From Chelydra serpentina (lineage: Eukaryota; Chordata; Testudines; Chelydridae), in contig JBAIAC010000033.1 of assembly GCA_037349315.1 (NCBI GenBank), positions 25,190,001 through 25,254,000 of the forward strand: a stretch of DNA of 64,000 nt. The letters run 5' to 3'. The translations under genes were made by a program, and so were the position numbers. A model generated the notes under the pieces. It was not told where the DNA came from, made no database searches, and worked only from the letters and a program-made list of their open reading frames with translations. Shown here in pieces: positions 10,401 to 18,925 of the stretch (position 1 is its first letter; every line of letters starts with the position of its first letter).

Positions 10401-11738
10401 TTTATTACTGATGACCATACCCAACCAGAGGGAGGCTAGCCTGAGTCTGCAGGGCTGATGGCAGAACAAATGGTTTTTATTTGCGCTCTGAGCAATCTAG
10501 CTCTGGAATCACAAAAGATGAGAACAGCAAATGAGCCCCACACCGCCCGTTTCACGGAGTCACTGCTTGGAGCAGAGGCATTCTGAACCCACAGTGCAAC
10601 CCAAGGCAAAGTGCGGCTGCTGTCTGTAAACCATCCCCAGGGCGCTGTGGTCAGCCCTGAACTGAGACCCCCAAGGCCCTGCTCTCTCTTCCTCCCCACT
10701 CCCAAGGCCCTGGGGGCCCGCTCCCCTCCCCACTCCCAAGGCCCTGGGGGCCCGCTCCCCTGCCCCCACTACTCCCAAGGCCCTGGTGGGCCGCTTCCCC
10801 GCCCCCACTACTCCCAAGGCCCTGGCGGCCTGCTCCCCTGCCCCCCCTCCCACGGCGGCCCGCTCCCCTGCCCCCCCCCCCCAAGGCCCTGGCGACCCGC
10901 TCCCCCCACTACTCCCAAGGCCCTGGCGGCCCGCTCCCTACCCCCCCCCCCCCACTACTCCCAAGGCCCTGGCAGTCCGCTCCCCTACTCCCCCCCCACT
11001 ACTCCCAGGCCCTGGCAGTCCGCTCCCCTACTCCCCCCTCCCCCACTACTCCCAAGGCCCTGGCAGTCCGCTCCCCTACTCCCCCCCCCCCCCTACTCCC
11101 AAGGCCCTGGCGGCCCGCTCCCTTCAACTACTCCCAAGGCCCTGGCAGTCCGCTCCCCTACTCCCCCCCCCCCCCCACTACTCCCAAGGCCCTGGCAGTC
11201 CGCTCCCCTACTCCCCCCCCCCCCTACTCCCAAGGCCCTGGCGGCCCGCTCCCTTCAACTACTCCCAAGGCCCTGGCGGCCCGCTCCCCTACTCCCCCCC
11301 CACTACTCCCAAGGCCCTGGCGGCCCGCTCCCTTCAACTACTCCCAAGGCCCTGGCGGCCCGCTCCCCTACTCCCCCCCCACTACTCCCAAGGCCCTGGC
11401 GGCCCGCTCCCCTACCCCCCCCAGTACTCCCAAGGCCCTGGCGGCCCGCTCCCTTCAACTACTCCCAAGGCCCTGGCGGCCCGCTCCCCTACCCCCCCCC
11501 CCCCCCCAAGGCCCTGGCGGCCCGCTCCCCTCCTCCTCCCCCACTACTCCCAAGGCCCTGGCGGCCCGCTCCCCCCCCCCCGGCCCTGGCCGCCCCAAAC
11601 GCAACTCCCAACATGCTCCCCCACGTCCCCCGCAGAGCAGCGCCCGGGCCGCCCCCCGCCGATACCCCCCCTCTCCTCCAGTTACCCCAGTCCGGCTCCT
11701 AAGAACCGCTGCCAGGCAACCACCAGCACCCGGGTCAT
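4314..11738 (-). CDS. MRPS11: Mitochondrial ribosomal protein S11 (uS11m), six coding exons
   Basis: Coding exons on the minus strand are 11738-11686, 9382-9260, 8995-8897, 7650-7521, 5003-4938 and 4421-4314 (53+123+99+130+66+108 = 579 nt, 192 residues; human is about 194). All introns are GT-AG and every split codon closes (G18, R59, N92). Residues 1-30 are Arg-containing without acidic residues, as expected for a mitochondrial presequence. The uS11 core starts around residue 65 (FPPVPG) and runs through [40 protein letters not shown] and the very conserved C-terminus [12 protein letters not shown]. In the family the protein sits in the platform of the mitoribosomal small subunit and binds rRNA. 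A likely poly(A) signal (AATAAA) lies at 4133-4128. It shares a promoter with MRPL46. The product call is firm. The least certain part is the short exon 1, supported by its splice phase, its position at the shared CpG-rich promoter and its presequence-like peptide. Confidence 0.95.
4938..5003 (-). CDS. MRPS11: MRPS11 coding exon 5
   Basis: This is a 66-nt, phase-0 exon with acceptor ccccacag and donor ATG|gtaagt. It encodes [18 protein letters not shown] and PGRM, the [11 protein letters not shown] strand of uS11. Confidence 0.95.
5397..5409 (-). promoter_or_regulatory. CTCF core motif
   Basis: TGCCATCTAGTGG is a 13/13 match to the reverse complement of the CTCF core CCASYAGRKGGCR. It lies in MRPS11 intron 4/5 territory (between 4938 and 7521, outside exons). 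Binding is inferred only. Confidence 0.45.
5445..5893. mobile_element. MITE with TGTCTACACT-type ends, two rearranged copies
   Basis: Two related segments follow one another; each ends in agaccaggcct (around 5687-5697 and 5877-5887) and each has the internal block TGTGGATTTTTCACAC. The left end is a diverged form of the common turtle MITE start GGCTTGTCTACACTT. The second copy lacks its left end. It sits in an MRPS11 intron and carries no coding sequence. Confidence 0.55.
6791..7123. mobile_element. Palindromic hAT-type MITE in MRPS11 intron 4
   Basis: The 333-bp element starts CAGTGTTTCCCAAAC and ends in the reverse complement of CAGTATTTCCCAAAC. A perfect 8-bp target duplication atttagac flanks it (6783-6790 and 7124-7131). 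The two arms, about 160 bp each, are almost fully complementary and GC-rich, so both strands show the same mirrored open frames. The 8-bp duplication and CAG start identify it as hAT-like and non-autonomous. Confidence 0.85.
7521..7650 (-). CDS. MRPS11: MRPS11 coding exon 4
   Basis: Acceptor catccccag, donor GCG|gtgagt. It encodes [26 protein letters not shown] and [13 protein letters not shown]. The central uS11 block [11 protein letters not shown] is intact, and the exon ends in phase 0. Confidence 0.96.
7779..8166. mobile_element. hAT-type nonautonomous element
   Basis: The ends are TAGTTCTCAACC and GGTTGAGAGCCACTG, flanked by ctctagga (7771-7778) and ctctagac (8167-8174), a decayed 8-bp duplication. 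The interior is AT-rich. It lies in the intron between MRPS11 exons 3 and 4. Confidence 0.75.
8175..8896. other. MRPS11 intron 3, no further feature
   Basis: Outside the hAT element the intron between 8896 and 7651 shows no recognisable repeat or RNA gene. Confidence 0.5.
8897..8995 (-). CDS. MRPS11: MRPS11 coding exon 3
   Basis: Acceptor ttttcag, donor CAA|gtaaga. It encodes [30 protein letters not shown] and two bases of N92. This is the start of the uS11 domain and closely matches the human protein. Confidence 0.95.
9260..9382 (-). CDS. MRPS11: MRPS11 coding exon 2
   Basis: The acceptor is a good pyrimidine tract ending in cacctag, and the donor is CAG|gtgagg. The exon gives residues 19-58 plus split R59 and contains [11 protein letters not shown], which aligns with the human segment AGTICTGARQLQ. 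A second AG (acacacag, about 30 bp inside) would break the phase and has a poor tract. Confidence 0.85.
9383..10667. other. MRPS11 intron 1, unique part
   Basis: There is no clear repeat or exon. A short GC-rich island around 10040-10110 was considered as an extra exon, but no donor/acceptor pair fits the reading phase. Confidence 0.5.
10668..11594. repeat. Minisatellite, about 22 units, C-rich on + strand
   Basis: The core CCCAAGGCCCTGGCGGCCCG recurs about every 34-46 bp, separated by CTCCCCTACTCCCCCCCCAC-like spacers of varying C-run length. Units differ at a few positions (ggcggccc/ggcagtcc). The array lies entirely in MRPS11 intron 1, starting about 90 bp past the exon 1 donor, so the transcript carries the G-rich strand. 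Long open frames across it on both strands encode only Pro/Arg/Gly-rich repeats and are not genes. Confidence 0.92.
11686..11738 (-). CDS. MRPS11: MRPS11 coding exon 1
   Basis: The ATG is at 11738-11736 and the exon ends in CTG GG before donor gtaact. It encodes 17 residues ([17 protein letters not shown]) plus two bases of G18. The two-base overhang is exactly what exon 2 needs. The exon is short and poorly conserved, so transcript data would be the best confirmation. Confidence 0.75.
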
Positions 11739-11903
11739 GGCCCTTCCCCGCTGCCGTCCGACCCGCCCCAGAGCGAGCAGCCGCTGGCCCCACCCGGCAG
11801 AAGAGGGGAAAGGTCAGCGACGTGCATTGTGGCCTCTGGGAGGAAAGATGGCGGCGGCCGGATGGCTCGGTGGCGCGGTGCATTGTGGTCTCGGGGACAC
11901 AAG
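11739..11903. promoter_or_regulatory. Bidirectional MRPS11/MRPL46 promoter
   Basis: Only 165 bp separate the two start codons, and the stretch is CpG-rich with no TATA box. It contains GC boxes (ccgccc/gggcgg type) and two copies of AAGATGGCGGC (11845-11855 and 11901-11911). This is the YY1-type core often found at the start sites of ribosomal and mitochondrial housekeeping genes. The second copy includes the MRPL46 ATG. The head-to-head order and shared promoter are known for these two genes in vertebrates. The exact start sites cannot be read from the sequence. Confidence 0.85.
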
Positions 11904-11933
11904 ATGGCGGCCCCCATGCAGCGGGCGCTGTGC
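11822..11933 (+). repeat. 56-bp tandem duplication across the MRPL46 start
   Basis: Two units, 11822-11877 and 11878-11933, both start with GTGCATTGTGG and both carry AAGATGGCGGC at the same offset. They have diverged elsewhere. The right unit contains the true MRPL46 ATG (11904). The left unit has an equivalent ATG at 11848, which is out of frame with MRPL46 because 56 is not a multiple of three. Confidence 0.8.
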
Positions 11934-12095
11934 GGTGGCGCGGTGCGATGGAGGTGGGTGCTTGGCCCTCGCTGGCTGTCCGCCTCGGCCGCGCCCCGGT
12001 GGCGGCTCGTGGGTGCGCTCTGTCTGCAGAGGCCGCCTAGCATCACGCAGGCCCTGAGCCCGGAGCAGGAGGAGATGGCGCAGCTGGTGCAGCAG
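11904..12095 (+). CDS. MRPL46: MRPL46 coding exon 1
   Basis: 64 codons, phase 0, donor CAG|gtagcg. It encodes the presequence and [11 protein letters not shown] through EEMAQLVQQ, matching the human exon 1 product. The exon begins inside the right unit of the 56-bp duplication. Confidence 0.95.
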
Positions 12096-15000
12096 GTAGC
12101 GGGGTTGGGGGGGAGGAGACCCTCCTGGGCAGGGAGCCGGGAAACACCCGGGGTACTTGGGGCTGGGGGACCGCAGGCAGCGGCGGTGCTGGATCCTGCA
12201 GTGCCTGTCGGAGCCGCTCCCACCCACGGGCAGCCCCCAGCGCTGGAGCTAGTCCCGATCTGTGTTGGCCGCATGCAGCGTTTCCCCCAGAGGAGACTGC
12301 TGCTGGCTCCCCTTTTGTCAAGCTCAGGGGTAGCCGAACTGAGGGAAAGCAGCTTGCTGTGCCTCTGGGCTGGGACCCAGGGCTGGGTGGGCTGGGACCC
12401 ACCCGGAAAAGCCCCCCGTCTAAAATGCAAATAGCTTACAAAGCACAAAGTTAAAACCCGGGTTAAATGCCCCCTTTCTAACTGAACCGGGGCAAGACGC
12501 AGGCTGTGCCCCAGGAGCTTATGCGCTTTGATGCAGGAGTTGCTGGGTGACGTTCCAAGGTCTGTGACGTGCACCCTAGATGATCAATCGGAGTGTCCCC
12601 TTCTTGCTTTAAGCCCTGACTCTGCTTCCATGAGTAGTGTTCCAGTGTATGGATGTTGTGGGGAGTGGTGTGGATGGCACACTAGGGGTGTACCCCTTTT
12701 GAGTCATGAACTCCATGCCCCGCATGTGCAAATGGGTGATGGGATTCCACACGTGGTGGGGGTGACTTGTTGGGAAGTGACTACTCCCTTCTCAGACAGT
12801 CATGACTCCAATGCCTGTCTGTAGTTCTGAAAGGTGATATCTGTGAAACCCTCCATTTTGGGATTTCCTGATTTACGTGTATTTAGATTCCAGACTACAA
12901 TACTATGTTAATATATTTTTTTTGTAGTGAGGATATCACTGTATTTACAGTGGGCTAGCATCTACTTATGTCTTCAATATTAGATGTGATCTCTGCACAG
13001 TGTAACTTTAACATCCTGAGGTAGAGCTTATGCTCTGGGCAGACGTTATTGTCCAGCACAAAGAAATCAACACAAGCCCTGTTTGTGGCAATAAAAATTG
13101 CTTTATTCCCTCCGTGTGACCTAGGATAACAGCGCTGGTAACTGTGACCCATAGTGAGGCTCCTGATACTTGACAATTCTCTATGATGTCCTTTCCAGAT
13201 AGAGGTGGAGAAAAGCAACTTTTCAGACCATGAGATCCGTCGCTTGACGGAAGAGGAGCAGCTACAGAAGAGGAAAGACAATACACATGATGAGGAAGCG
13301 GACTCTGGGCAAGCTATTGTGTTGGCCCAAGACCTGGAGGATGCCTGGGAACAGAAATTCCAACAGTTCAAAGCTGGCCCACGAATAACAGGTTCTGATC
13401 CAAGTTCTCTCAGCTGAGCAGGAGAGGGATGGGGCCTCTCTGGTCTATCTGAACATGGTTGACTTTGGTACAGTGGCGTGGAGGTGAGGCAGGGTGCTGA
13501 GCCCTCAGGAGGAGGGAGCTTCCATGGGACTCTCATGACCCCTCTCAGCTACAGTAACTCCCCACTTAACGTCCCCTACCTTAATGTTTCACTCTTACGT
13601 CCCTGCTCAATTACAGAACATTTAAAGTTGTTCAGTGCTCCACTATTACATTGTTTGGTTGCCTGTTTTGTCCACAGCTGGCAGCTCCCCTATGCCCCAC
13701 CGCCTTCCTCCTCCTCCCCCCGCCTCCTGCCTGCAGCAATCGGCTGGCTTGCAGTGTTTTGAAGGGAGGGAGGGCGGGAGTGAGGACTTGGCGCGCAGGC
13801 TCCCCCTCCCTCCCCTGCCTTCTAAACGCTGCAAGTCAGCTGATTGCCTCAGGCAGTGGGGAGGAGTGAGGACATGGCGCACAGGTTCCCCACTCCCTCC
13901 CCTGCCTCCTGCCTGCGGCAATCAGCTGGCTTGAGGCCTTCGTTCAGAAGGCAGAGGAGGGAGGAGCGAGGATGCACCGTGCGAAGGGTTGGGGGGGAGG
14001 GAGAAGAGATGAGTCAAGGGTGGAGGCTTGGGGGAAGGGGTGGAGTAGGCGGGCTGAAGGTTGAGCCCCCCCGCCCCTGGTGCTTGCAGAGTAGGGGAAG
14101 CTGCTGCTGCTGCGCAATGTGCTTCTCCTAGCCTACAGCACCTTCAGCCTCCTTGCCTGCCTCCTTGTCTCCAGTACCAGTGGGCTGTGCCTGTGTGAGG
14201 TAAGGCGGGGGAGCCTCCCAACTAAATTCCCTGGAACCTAAACCCCCGCCCCCCATTAATTCTTATGGGGAAATTGGATTCACTTAACATCGTTTCGCTT
14301 AAAGTCGCATTTTTCAGGAACATAACTACAATGTTAAGTGAGGAGTTATTGTATTCTAGGAGGAGTTATCTGGTCTGTGAAAGGAGCTGTGTTCTGTTCC
14401 TTTTCTCACAGAACCGTTGAGAGAGGATAAAGTGTGGAGGCTGGTTATTCTGTCCTTATCCGAAAAACCATGACCAGCCTGACTCCCAGTTGTAGTTCAC
14501 AAGAGCACACAATACAAGTGTTGTTTTTATGTAGGTCCTACATAAACATTGCCTCTTAGTTATTCGGCACTAAGTTCAACTAGAGACTTAAACTACTTGC
14601 TTGATATATTTTTTTTTTTTTAAATAAGAGCATCTAAAGTGCAATCCTGCTTTCACCTTTATGAGACATGACTGAAAATCAATGGATTCTGTCCAGCTCC
14701 CCACGTGGCACCTATTCTGTTGTATATAGGTTCTTACCTTTGCTCATCACCATAGTATCTGAGTGCCTTCCAGCAGTGTATTAAGTAACGTGACTAATGT
14801 CTATCATATGCTGTTTGTTCTCTCATCTCTCCAGCGGGAGAAGTATGTGTAGTGGAGTGTCTTGAGAACATAAGAACGGCCATACTGGATCAGAACAATG
14901 GTTGTTCTAATCCAGTATCCTGTCTTCTGACAGTGACTGGTGCCAGATGCTTCAGAGGGAATGAACAGAACAGCGCAATTTGAGCGTTCTGTATCCTTTT

Positions 15001-17047
15001 GGGTAGTCTCAGCCTCTGGCAGCTGGAGGTTTAGGGGCACCCGGAGCATGGGGTTGCGTCCCTGACCGTCTTGGCAAATAGCTACTGATGGACCTGTCCT
15101 CCATGAATTTATCTAATTTTTTTAACCCCATTATATTTTTGGCCTTCACAACATCTCATGGCAATGAGTTCCATAGGTTGACTGCATTGCGTGAAGAAGT
15201 GCTTCCTTTTTTAAAATTAAAATATACCTATTATTATGGGCCTATGTTAGAAAAGGCAACGTCAAAGAAATGTGCCTTGCACTTGGAGTGGAAAGTAGCG
15301 AGGTTTGTGATGTCTCTTATTTCTTGGGGGAGTTTATTCCAATCCCCGAAGAAATAAGAAGCATTTGTACCTAGAAGCATCACTTGGAATTGTTCCGTGT
15401 GTCCTTGTTGTCAGGGGTCTGAGAGAGAGGAAGGTTTGGGCTCTGACAAGCGAGGTACGGGATGACCCCATCTCACTTGGAGCCTATCTGTCTCTGGAAT
15501 CTGTTCTCTCTTGGCAGATGCTGATAAGCGCAATGACCGGACATCTTTGAACAGGAAGCTGGATCGGAACCTGATGCTTCTGGTCAAAGAGAAAGTTGGC
15601 AACCAAGAGCTGTGGCTCCTGCCTCAAGCAGAGTGGCAGGCTGGAGAGACGCTGCGAAGCACTGCAGAGCGAGCCTTGGCTACTCTCTCAGGTAAGTCAT
15701 CTGCTGTGCAGCCTCTGCCACCCCTTCCTGTCCCCATTTCTTTCTCTTGTGTCATTACTGGGATATTGTCAGCTCATGCTAGTAGAGCCCGATGATGCTC
15801 CATTAGGATTGGCTAGAAAAAGGACATGTAGCAGCCGAGGGGGTGGGTTGAACCCAATAGGGTCTCTGAGGAGAGTTGTGTCTGGGTAAAGTTGCTGGGA
15901 AGCCCAGGGGTATTTCCCATTGCAGGGGGAGTTGCTCTATGTTCCAGCTCAGTTATGAGTGTACTGACTCTCTACAGGGGGTGCTAGGTTCCCAAGGCTA
16001 TGTCTACACTTACGGTGGCATGTAGAGTACAGGTACCACACATGCAGCTGCAGTGAAAGGCAGGCGGCGTTCCCACTTATCGCTGCAGTAAGTAGCTAGG
16101 CACCGCAGAGCGAGACTTTGGCAGCGGGGATGTAGAGGGACACTGCAACTGCTGAAAAATGGCAGTGTACACAGGTGCTGCTTGGTATGTAGAGAGCCTG
16201 TGTAGGGTGTTTACCTGGGGAGTTCAGGCATGTAGGGCACTCTACTCACCAAAGCCATGCCTCACCACCTACCCTGCTATTTATACCCCTGCGAGGGGGT
16301 GGGGGTGGGGGTGTGTGCGTGTGCGCAGTGTCTGTACTCTGCACGCCACCATAAGTGTAGACATACCCTGTTGTGAGGGGAAAGGGCTTCTGTCTCCACC
16401 ATACACACAGCCCATTAGCAGCCTTTCCTGGCCCGTGAAACCTATCCTCAGCAAGGTTGCTTCTTGCTTTCTAGCAAGGGAGCACTGTGGAAGTAGCACA
16501 GTTAGCCTGACAAAGGGAGGGGGCATTTTATGATTCCCCCAGGATCACACTACCTCTGGCCAGTCCTTGCGAGGGGTTGTGGGGACTCCACAAAGAGCCC
16601 CTTAGAGGGAGGTGTGGCACAGTGTGGACCTGTGGGAAGGGGTGTTCTTGCTAGAAAGAGGTAACAGAATTGAACCAAAACTAAGCATGACGTGTCCTTT
16701 GCTGTCCCACTGTTCCCCCCTTGGATGCGGCAGCTGCTGTCGTGTGACCTGATCTCTTGCTTTGTTTTCTTTCCCCTCTGGATCCCTGGGACCTCACAGG
16801 AAATTGCATCCAGGCCAAATTCCTAGGGAATGCACCATGCGGGCTTTATAAGTACAAGTTCCCCAGGGCCTTCAGGACAGAGGAAAGTGTGGGGGCCAAA
16901 ATATTCTTCTTCAAAGCCCTCCTCCAGAGCGGTGATCTGCTCCAGGCAGAGAGGAGAGACTATGTATGGGTCAGCAAGGGGGAGCTGGGGGATTACTTGA
17001 AACCGGACTACCTAACACAAGTCAACAGATTTTTGATGGACCACTGA
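11904..17047 (+). CDS. MRPL46: Mitochondrial ribosomal protein L46 (mL46), four coding exons
   Basis: Coding exons are 11904-12095, 13199-13391, 15518-15691 and 16800-17047 (192+193+174+248 = 807 nt, 268 residues plus stop; human is about 279). All introns are GT-AG and split codons D129 and G187 close correctly. Residues 1-40 are rich in Arg, Trp and Ala and lack acidic residues, consistent with a mitochondrial presequence. The family blocks follow in order: [10 protein letters not shown] (about 36-45), [72 protein letters not shown], and [15 protein letters not shown] at the end. In the family the C-terminal half is a Nudix fold with a degenerate Nudix box and no known hydrolase activity; it acts structurally in the large subunit of the mitoribosome. 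The start was chosen for its match to the human N-terminus (MAAP). Confidence 0.97.
13199..13391 (+). CDS. MRPL46: MRPL46 coding exon 2
   Basis: Acceptor cctttccag, donor ACAG|gttctg. It encodes [16 protein letters not shown] and [18 protein letters not shown], the best conserved N-terminal segment. It ends one base into D129. Confidence 0.96.
13550..14353. mobile_element. Tigger/pogo-like DNA element in MRPL46 intron 2
   Basis: The ends CAGTAACTCCCCACTTAACG and CAATAACTCCTCACTTAACA (reverse complement of the right end) are inverted repeats flanked by TA on both sides. TA duplication and a CAGT start point to the Tc1/mariner Tigger group. The interior holds two or three diverged repeats of a GC-rich block around CTGCCTGCAGCAATCGGCTG (about 13725, 13830, 13910). 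No transposase is visible. Confidence 0.65.
14863..15238 (-). mobile_element. CR1 LINE 3' end, minus strand
   Basis: It begins gagaacataagaacggccat and contains cagtatcctgtcttctgaca and atgaatttatctaattt, the reverse complement of the common turtle CR1 tail. It is 5'-truncated and non-coding, in MRPL46 intron 2. Confidence 0.8.
15518..15691 (+). CDS. MRPL46: MRPL46 coding exon 3
   Basis: Acceptor ctcttggcag, donor CAG|gtaagt. It encodes [17 protein letters not shown] and [20 protein letters not shown], the start of the Nudix-like domain. Confidence 0.97.
15995..16369. mobile_element. MITE with about 35-bp terminal inverted repeats
   Basis: The left end AGGCTATGTCTACACTTACG and the reverse complement of the right end, AGGGTATGTCTACACTTATG, agree for about 35 bp, including GGTGGC and GTA(G/C)TACTC-like positions. 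A G-rich (GGGGGT)n/TGTGCG run lies at about 16295-16326. The target duplication is unclear. It lies in MRPL46 intron 3. Confidence 0.65.
16800..17047 (+). CDS. MRPL46: MRPL46 coding exon 4 and stop
   Basis: Acceptor acctcacag; TGA at 17045-17047. It encodes [34 protein letters not shown] and [18 protein letters not shown], aligned with the human C-terminus throughout. Confidence 0.97.
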
Positions 17048-17235
17048 AAGACAAGGCTGAGCTCCAAGCAAATGGGGAGGACACACACAAAAAAACTTCA
17101 AACAGTTGCACAATGCTTAGCATTGCCTCTGTGTACAGAGTGGCGTTTGGATCCTGAAGAAGGATCCAACTTCCCCTTGTTTTCTGTTCCTCTTCTCTAG
17201 GCCTGTATCAAATAAATATTAAAACCTCTGCTAAG
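17048..17235 (+). other. MRPL46 3' untranslated region and poly(A) signal
   Basis: A short 3' UTR with AATAAA at 17211-17216, followed by a GT-rich stretch (gtgttgtgcttatgttgc) that fits a downstream cleavage element. The mRNA probably ends near 17230. Confidence 0.75.
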
Positions 17236-18252
17236 TGAAGAGTGTTGTGCTTATGTTGCATCCTCTAATGCCCCCTCGGATTCTCCTTTTCCCCCTCCCA
17301 GCTGTACCATTCCCTAGGTCGGTGGTACCTCTCTTCACTGGATGCCTGTAGTAGCCTGAAGCTCAAATGGTCTCTTTGAAAAGCTGTACTCTTCCTTTAG
17401 CAGCTGTTCCTCAATAAGAGGAGCAGTGAGTGAGCTCCCTTTACTTGCTTAGGTGGGACGAGACACTGTTAGAGGAGTAAGAAGGGGATTTACCAATTAG
17501 TTGCATTGGGAGACCTGGCAAAGGACCATGTTTAAAGTTCCCCATTTTTAAACTCTGTGTCCAAGCCTCTAAATCCTTAATCTCCTTCTGGGTTATTGTG
17601 GCCTCTCTGGGGAGGAGGCACACCTGTCAGTGTGTGGGGGAATAGCAGCCATCTGCTTCTCTAAGGAATGTGGCTCTCATTGGCCTGGAACGTGGGAAAG
17701 CAGCATCTTCAGTAACACACTGGTTCCTGTTGATGCCAATTGTACACACTGCTGAGCCCCGTCTATCCTCCTCCTCTTTAACCTGCCAGGGGGTCCTTTG
17801 ACCTCTCCAGAGGCAGCCACTGCAATTTATCTAATGCATGAGAACCGTTGTAGGCCAGTGCTATGTATTAATTTGTGGCATCTGTGCCTCAGTAGAAAGT
17901 ATGTCTGAGTGGCCGCCAGGATACCGTGGCTGAAGACAGACTGTCCTCTCAGCAAAGTGGAGCATCTGCGCTTTATGCTCTGAGCCGTGCCCCAGGAAAT
18001 GTCCGTGCTACAGCTGAGGACTTGGCTCCTCTTCTGTTTCTATCTGCATGGGAAATTCACAATGAAAGTCAAACTGCTTAAGTCACATGCAGTTGTTTCA
18101 TCCCTGGCTGTGGCACTCCCAGTCCTTGTAAGGGTGCGGCAGCAGGTGGTGTGTTGGCCACCTACCACACAGCCCTCTTTCTTTAGCATAAAGACCATCG
18201 CGTGGCTTTCCTGTCGCCATTCTGACAGGGCTTCTGTGAAGCCATTGCAATC
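17236..18252. other. Intergenic, no feature seen
   Basis: There is no recognisable gene or repeat between the MRPL46 3' end and the next transposon. Confidence 0.5.
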
Positions 18253-18260
18253 CTCTAGCC

Positions 18261-18751
18261 CAGAGGTTCTCAAACTCATCCATGGACCACCAGTGGTCCG
18301 CGAGCTCCATTCAGGTGGGCTGTGGATAGTTCCCTCTAAGGTGTGCACCTGGGAGGGGGCACACAAGAGACTGAAGGGCCACCCACCTAATGAGCGGAGC
18401 CACACAGGCGTGGCTCAGCTAATTAGGTACCTGGACCCTGGAGAAGACACACATGTAAGGTGAGGTGGTGGCCTTGGAATAGAGGGCAGATGGGAGGGGG
18501 CAGTGGGGTGAGAAGAGGGGGTGATGGGAATTTGGGACGTGCAGGGCTGTGAATGCCAGAGAAAGAGGTGACTTTCTCCAGCTCCAGGGCTGCGGCTGCC
18601 GGGGAAAGACTGTCCTCCTTCCCAGCCCCAGCTCGGGGCCTACCGCGGTGGGGGAGAGGGCACATCCATCGCATTAGAAAGGTAAGACTACCAATATTAA
18701 AATACGAGTTGTGTGCTTTTATTTGTAGAACAAAAAAAGTTTATTATTATT

Positions 18752-18794
<43 letters not shown>

Positions 18795-18917
18795 GTGTTT
18801 TACAATAGTTAGCTAATGGTACAAACAACATTTAGAAAGATCATTTAGTGGACCACCAAGACCCTCAGTAATTTTCAAGTGGTCTGGGGGGGGGCGGGGG
18901 GGGTTTGAGAACTACTG
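18261..18917. mobile_element. hAT-type element with internal (TG)n
   Basis: It starts CAGAGGTTCTCAAAC and ends in the reverse complement of CAGTAGTTCTCAAAC, flanked by ctctagcc (18253-18260) and ctctagcg (18918-18925), 7 of 8 matching. It shares GGACCACCAGTGGTCCGCGAG and the right half with the element at 37753. Inside are a (TG)n run (about 18757-18789) and G-runs near the right end. Confidence 0.85.
18757..18790 (+). repeat. (TG)n microsatellite
   Basis: About 16 uninterrupted TG units inside the hAT element. The shorter sister copy at 37.8 kb lacks it. Confidence 0.95.
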
Positions 18918-18925
18918 CTCTAGCG

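Noticed and set aside
10611..12057. Overlapping open frames of 363 and 423 codons, Pro/Arg-rich
   Set aside because: They are the minisatellite of MRPS11 intron 1 read in frame; composition is purely repetitive and they overlap real exons in other frames.
11848..12057. Upstream ATG as the real MRPL46 start
   Set aside because: It is out of frame with the conserved protein; the ATG at 11904 gives the N-terminus expected for the family.
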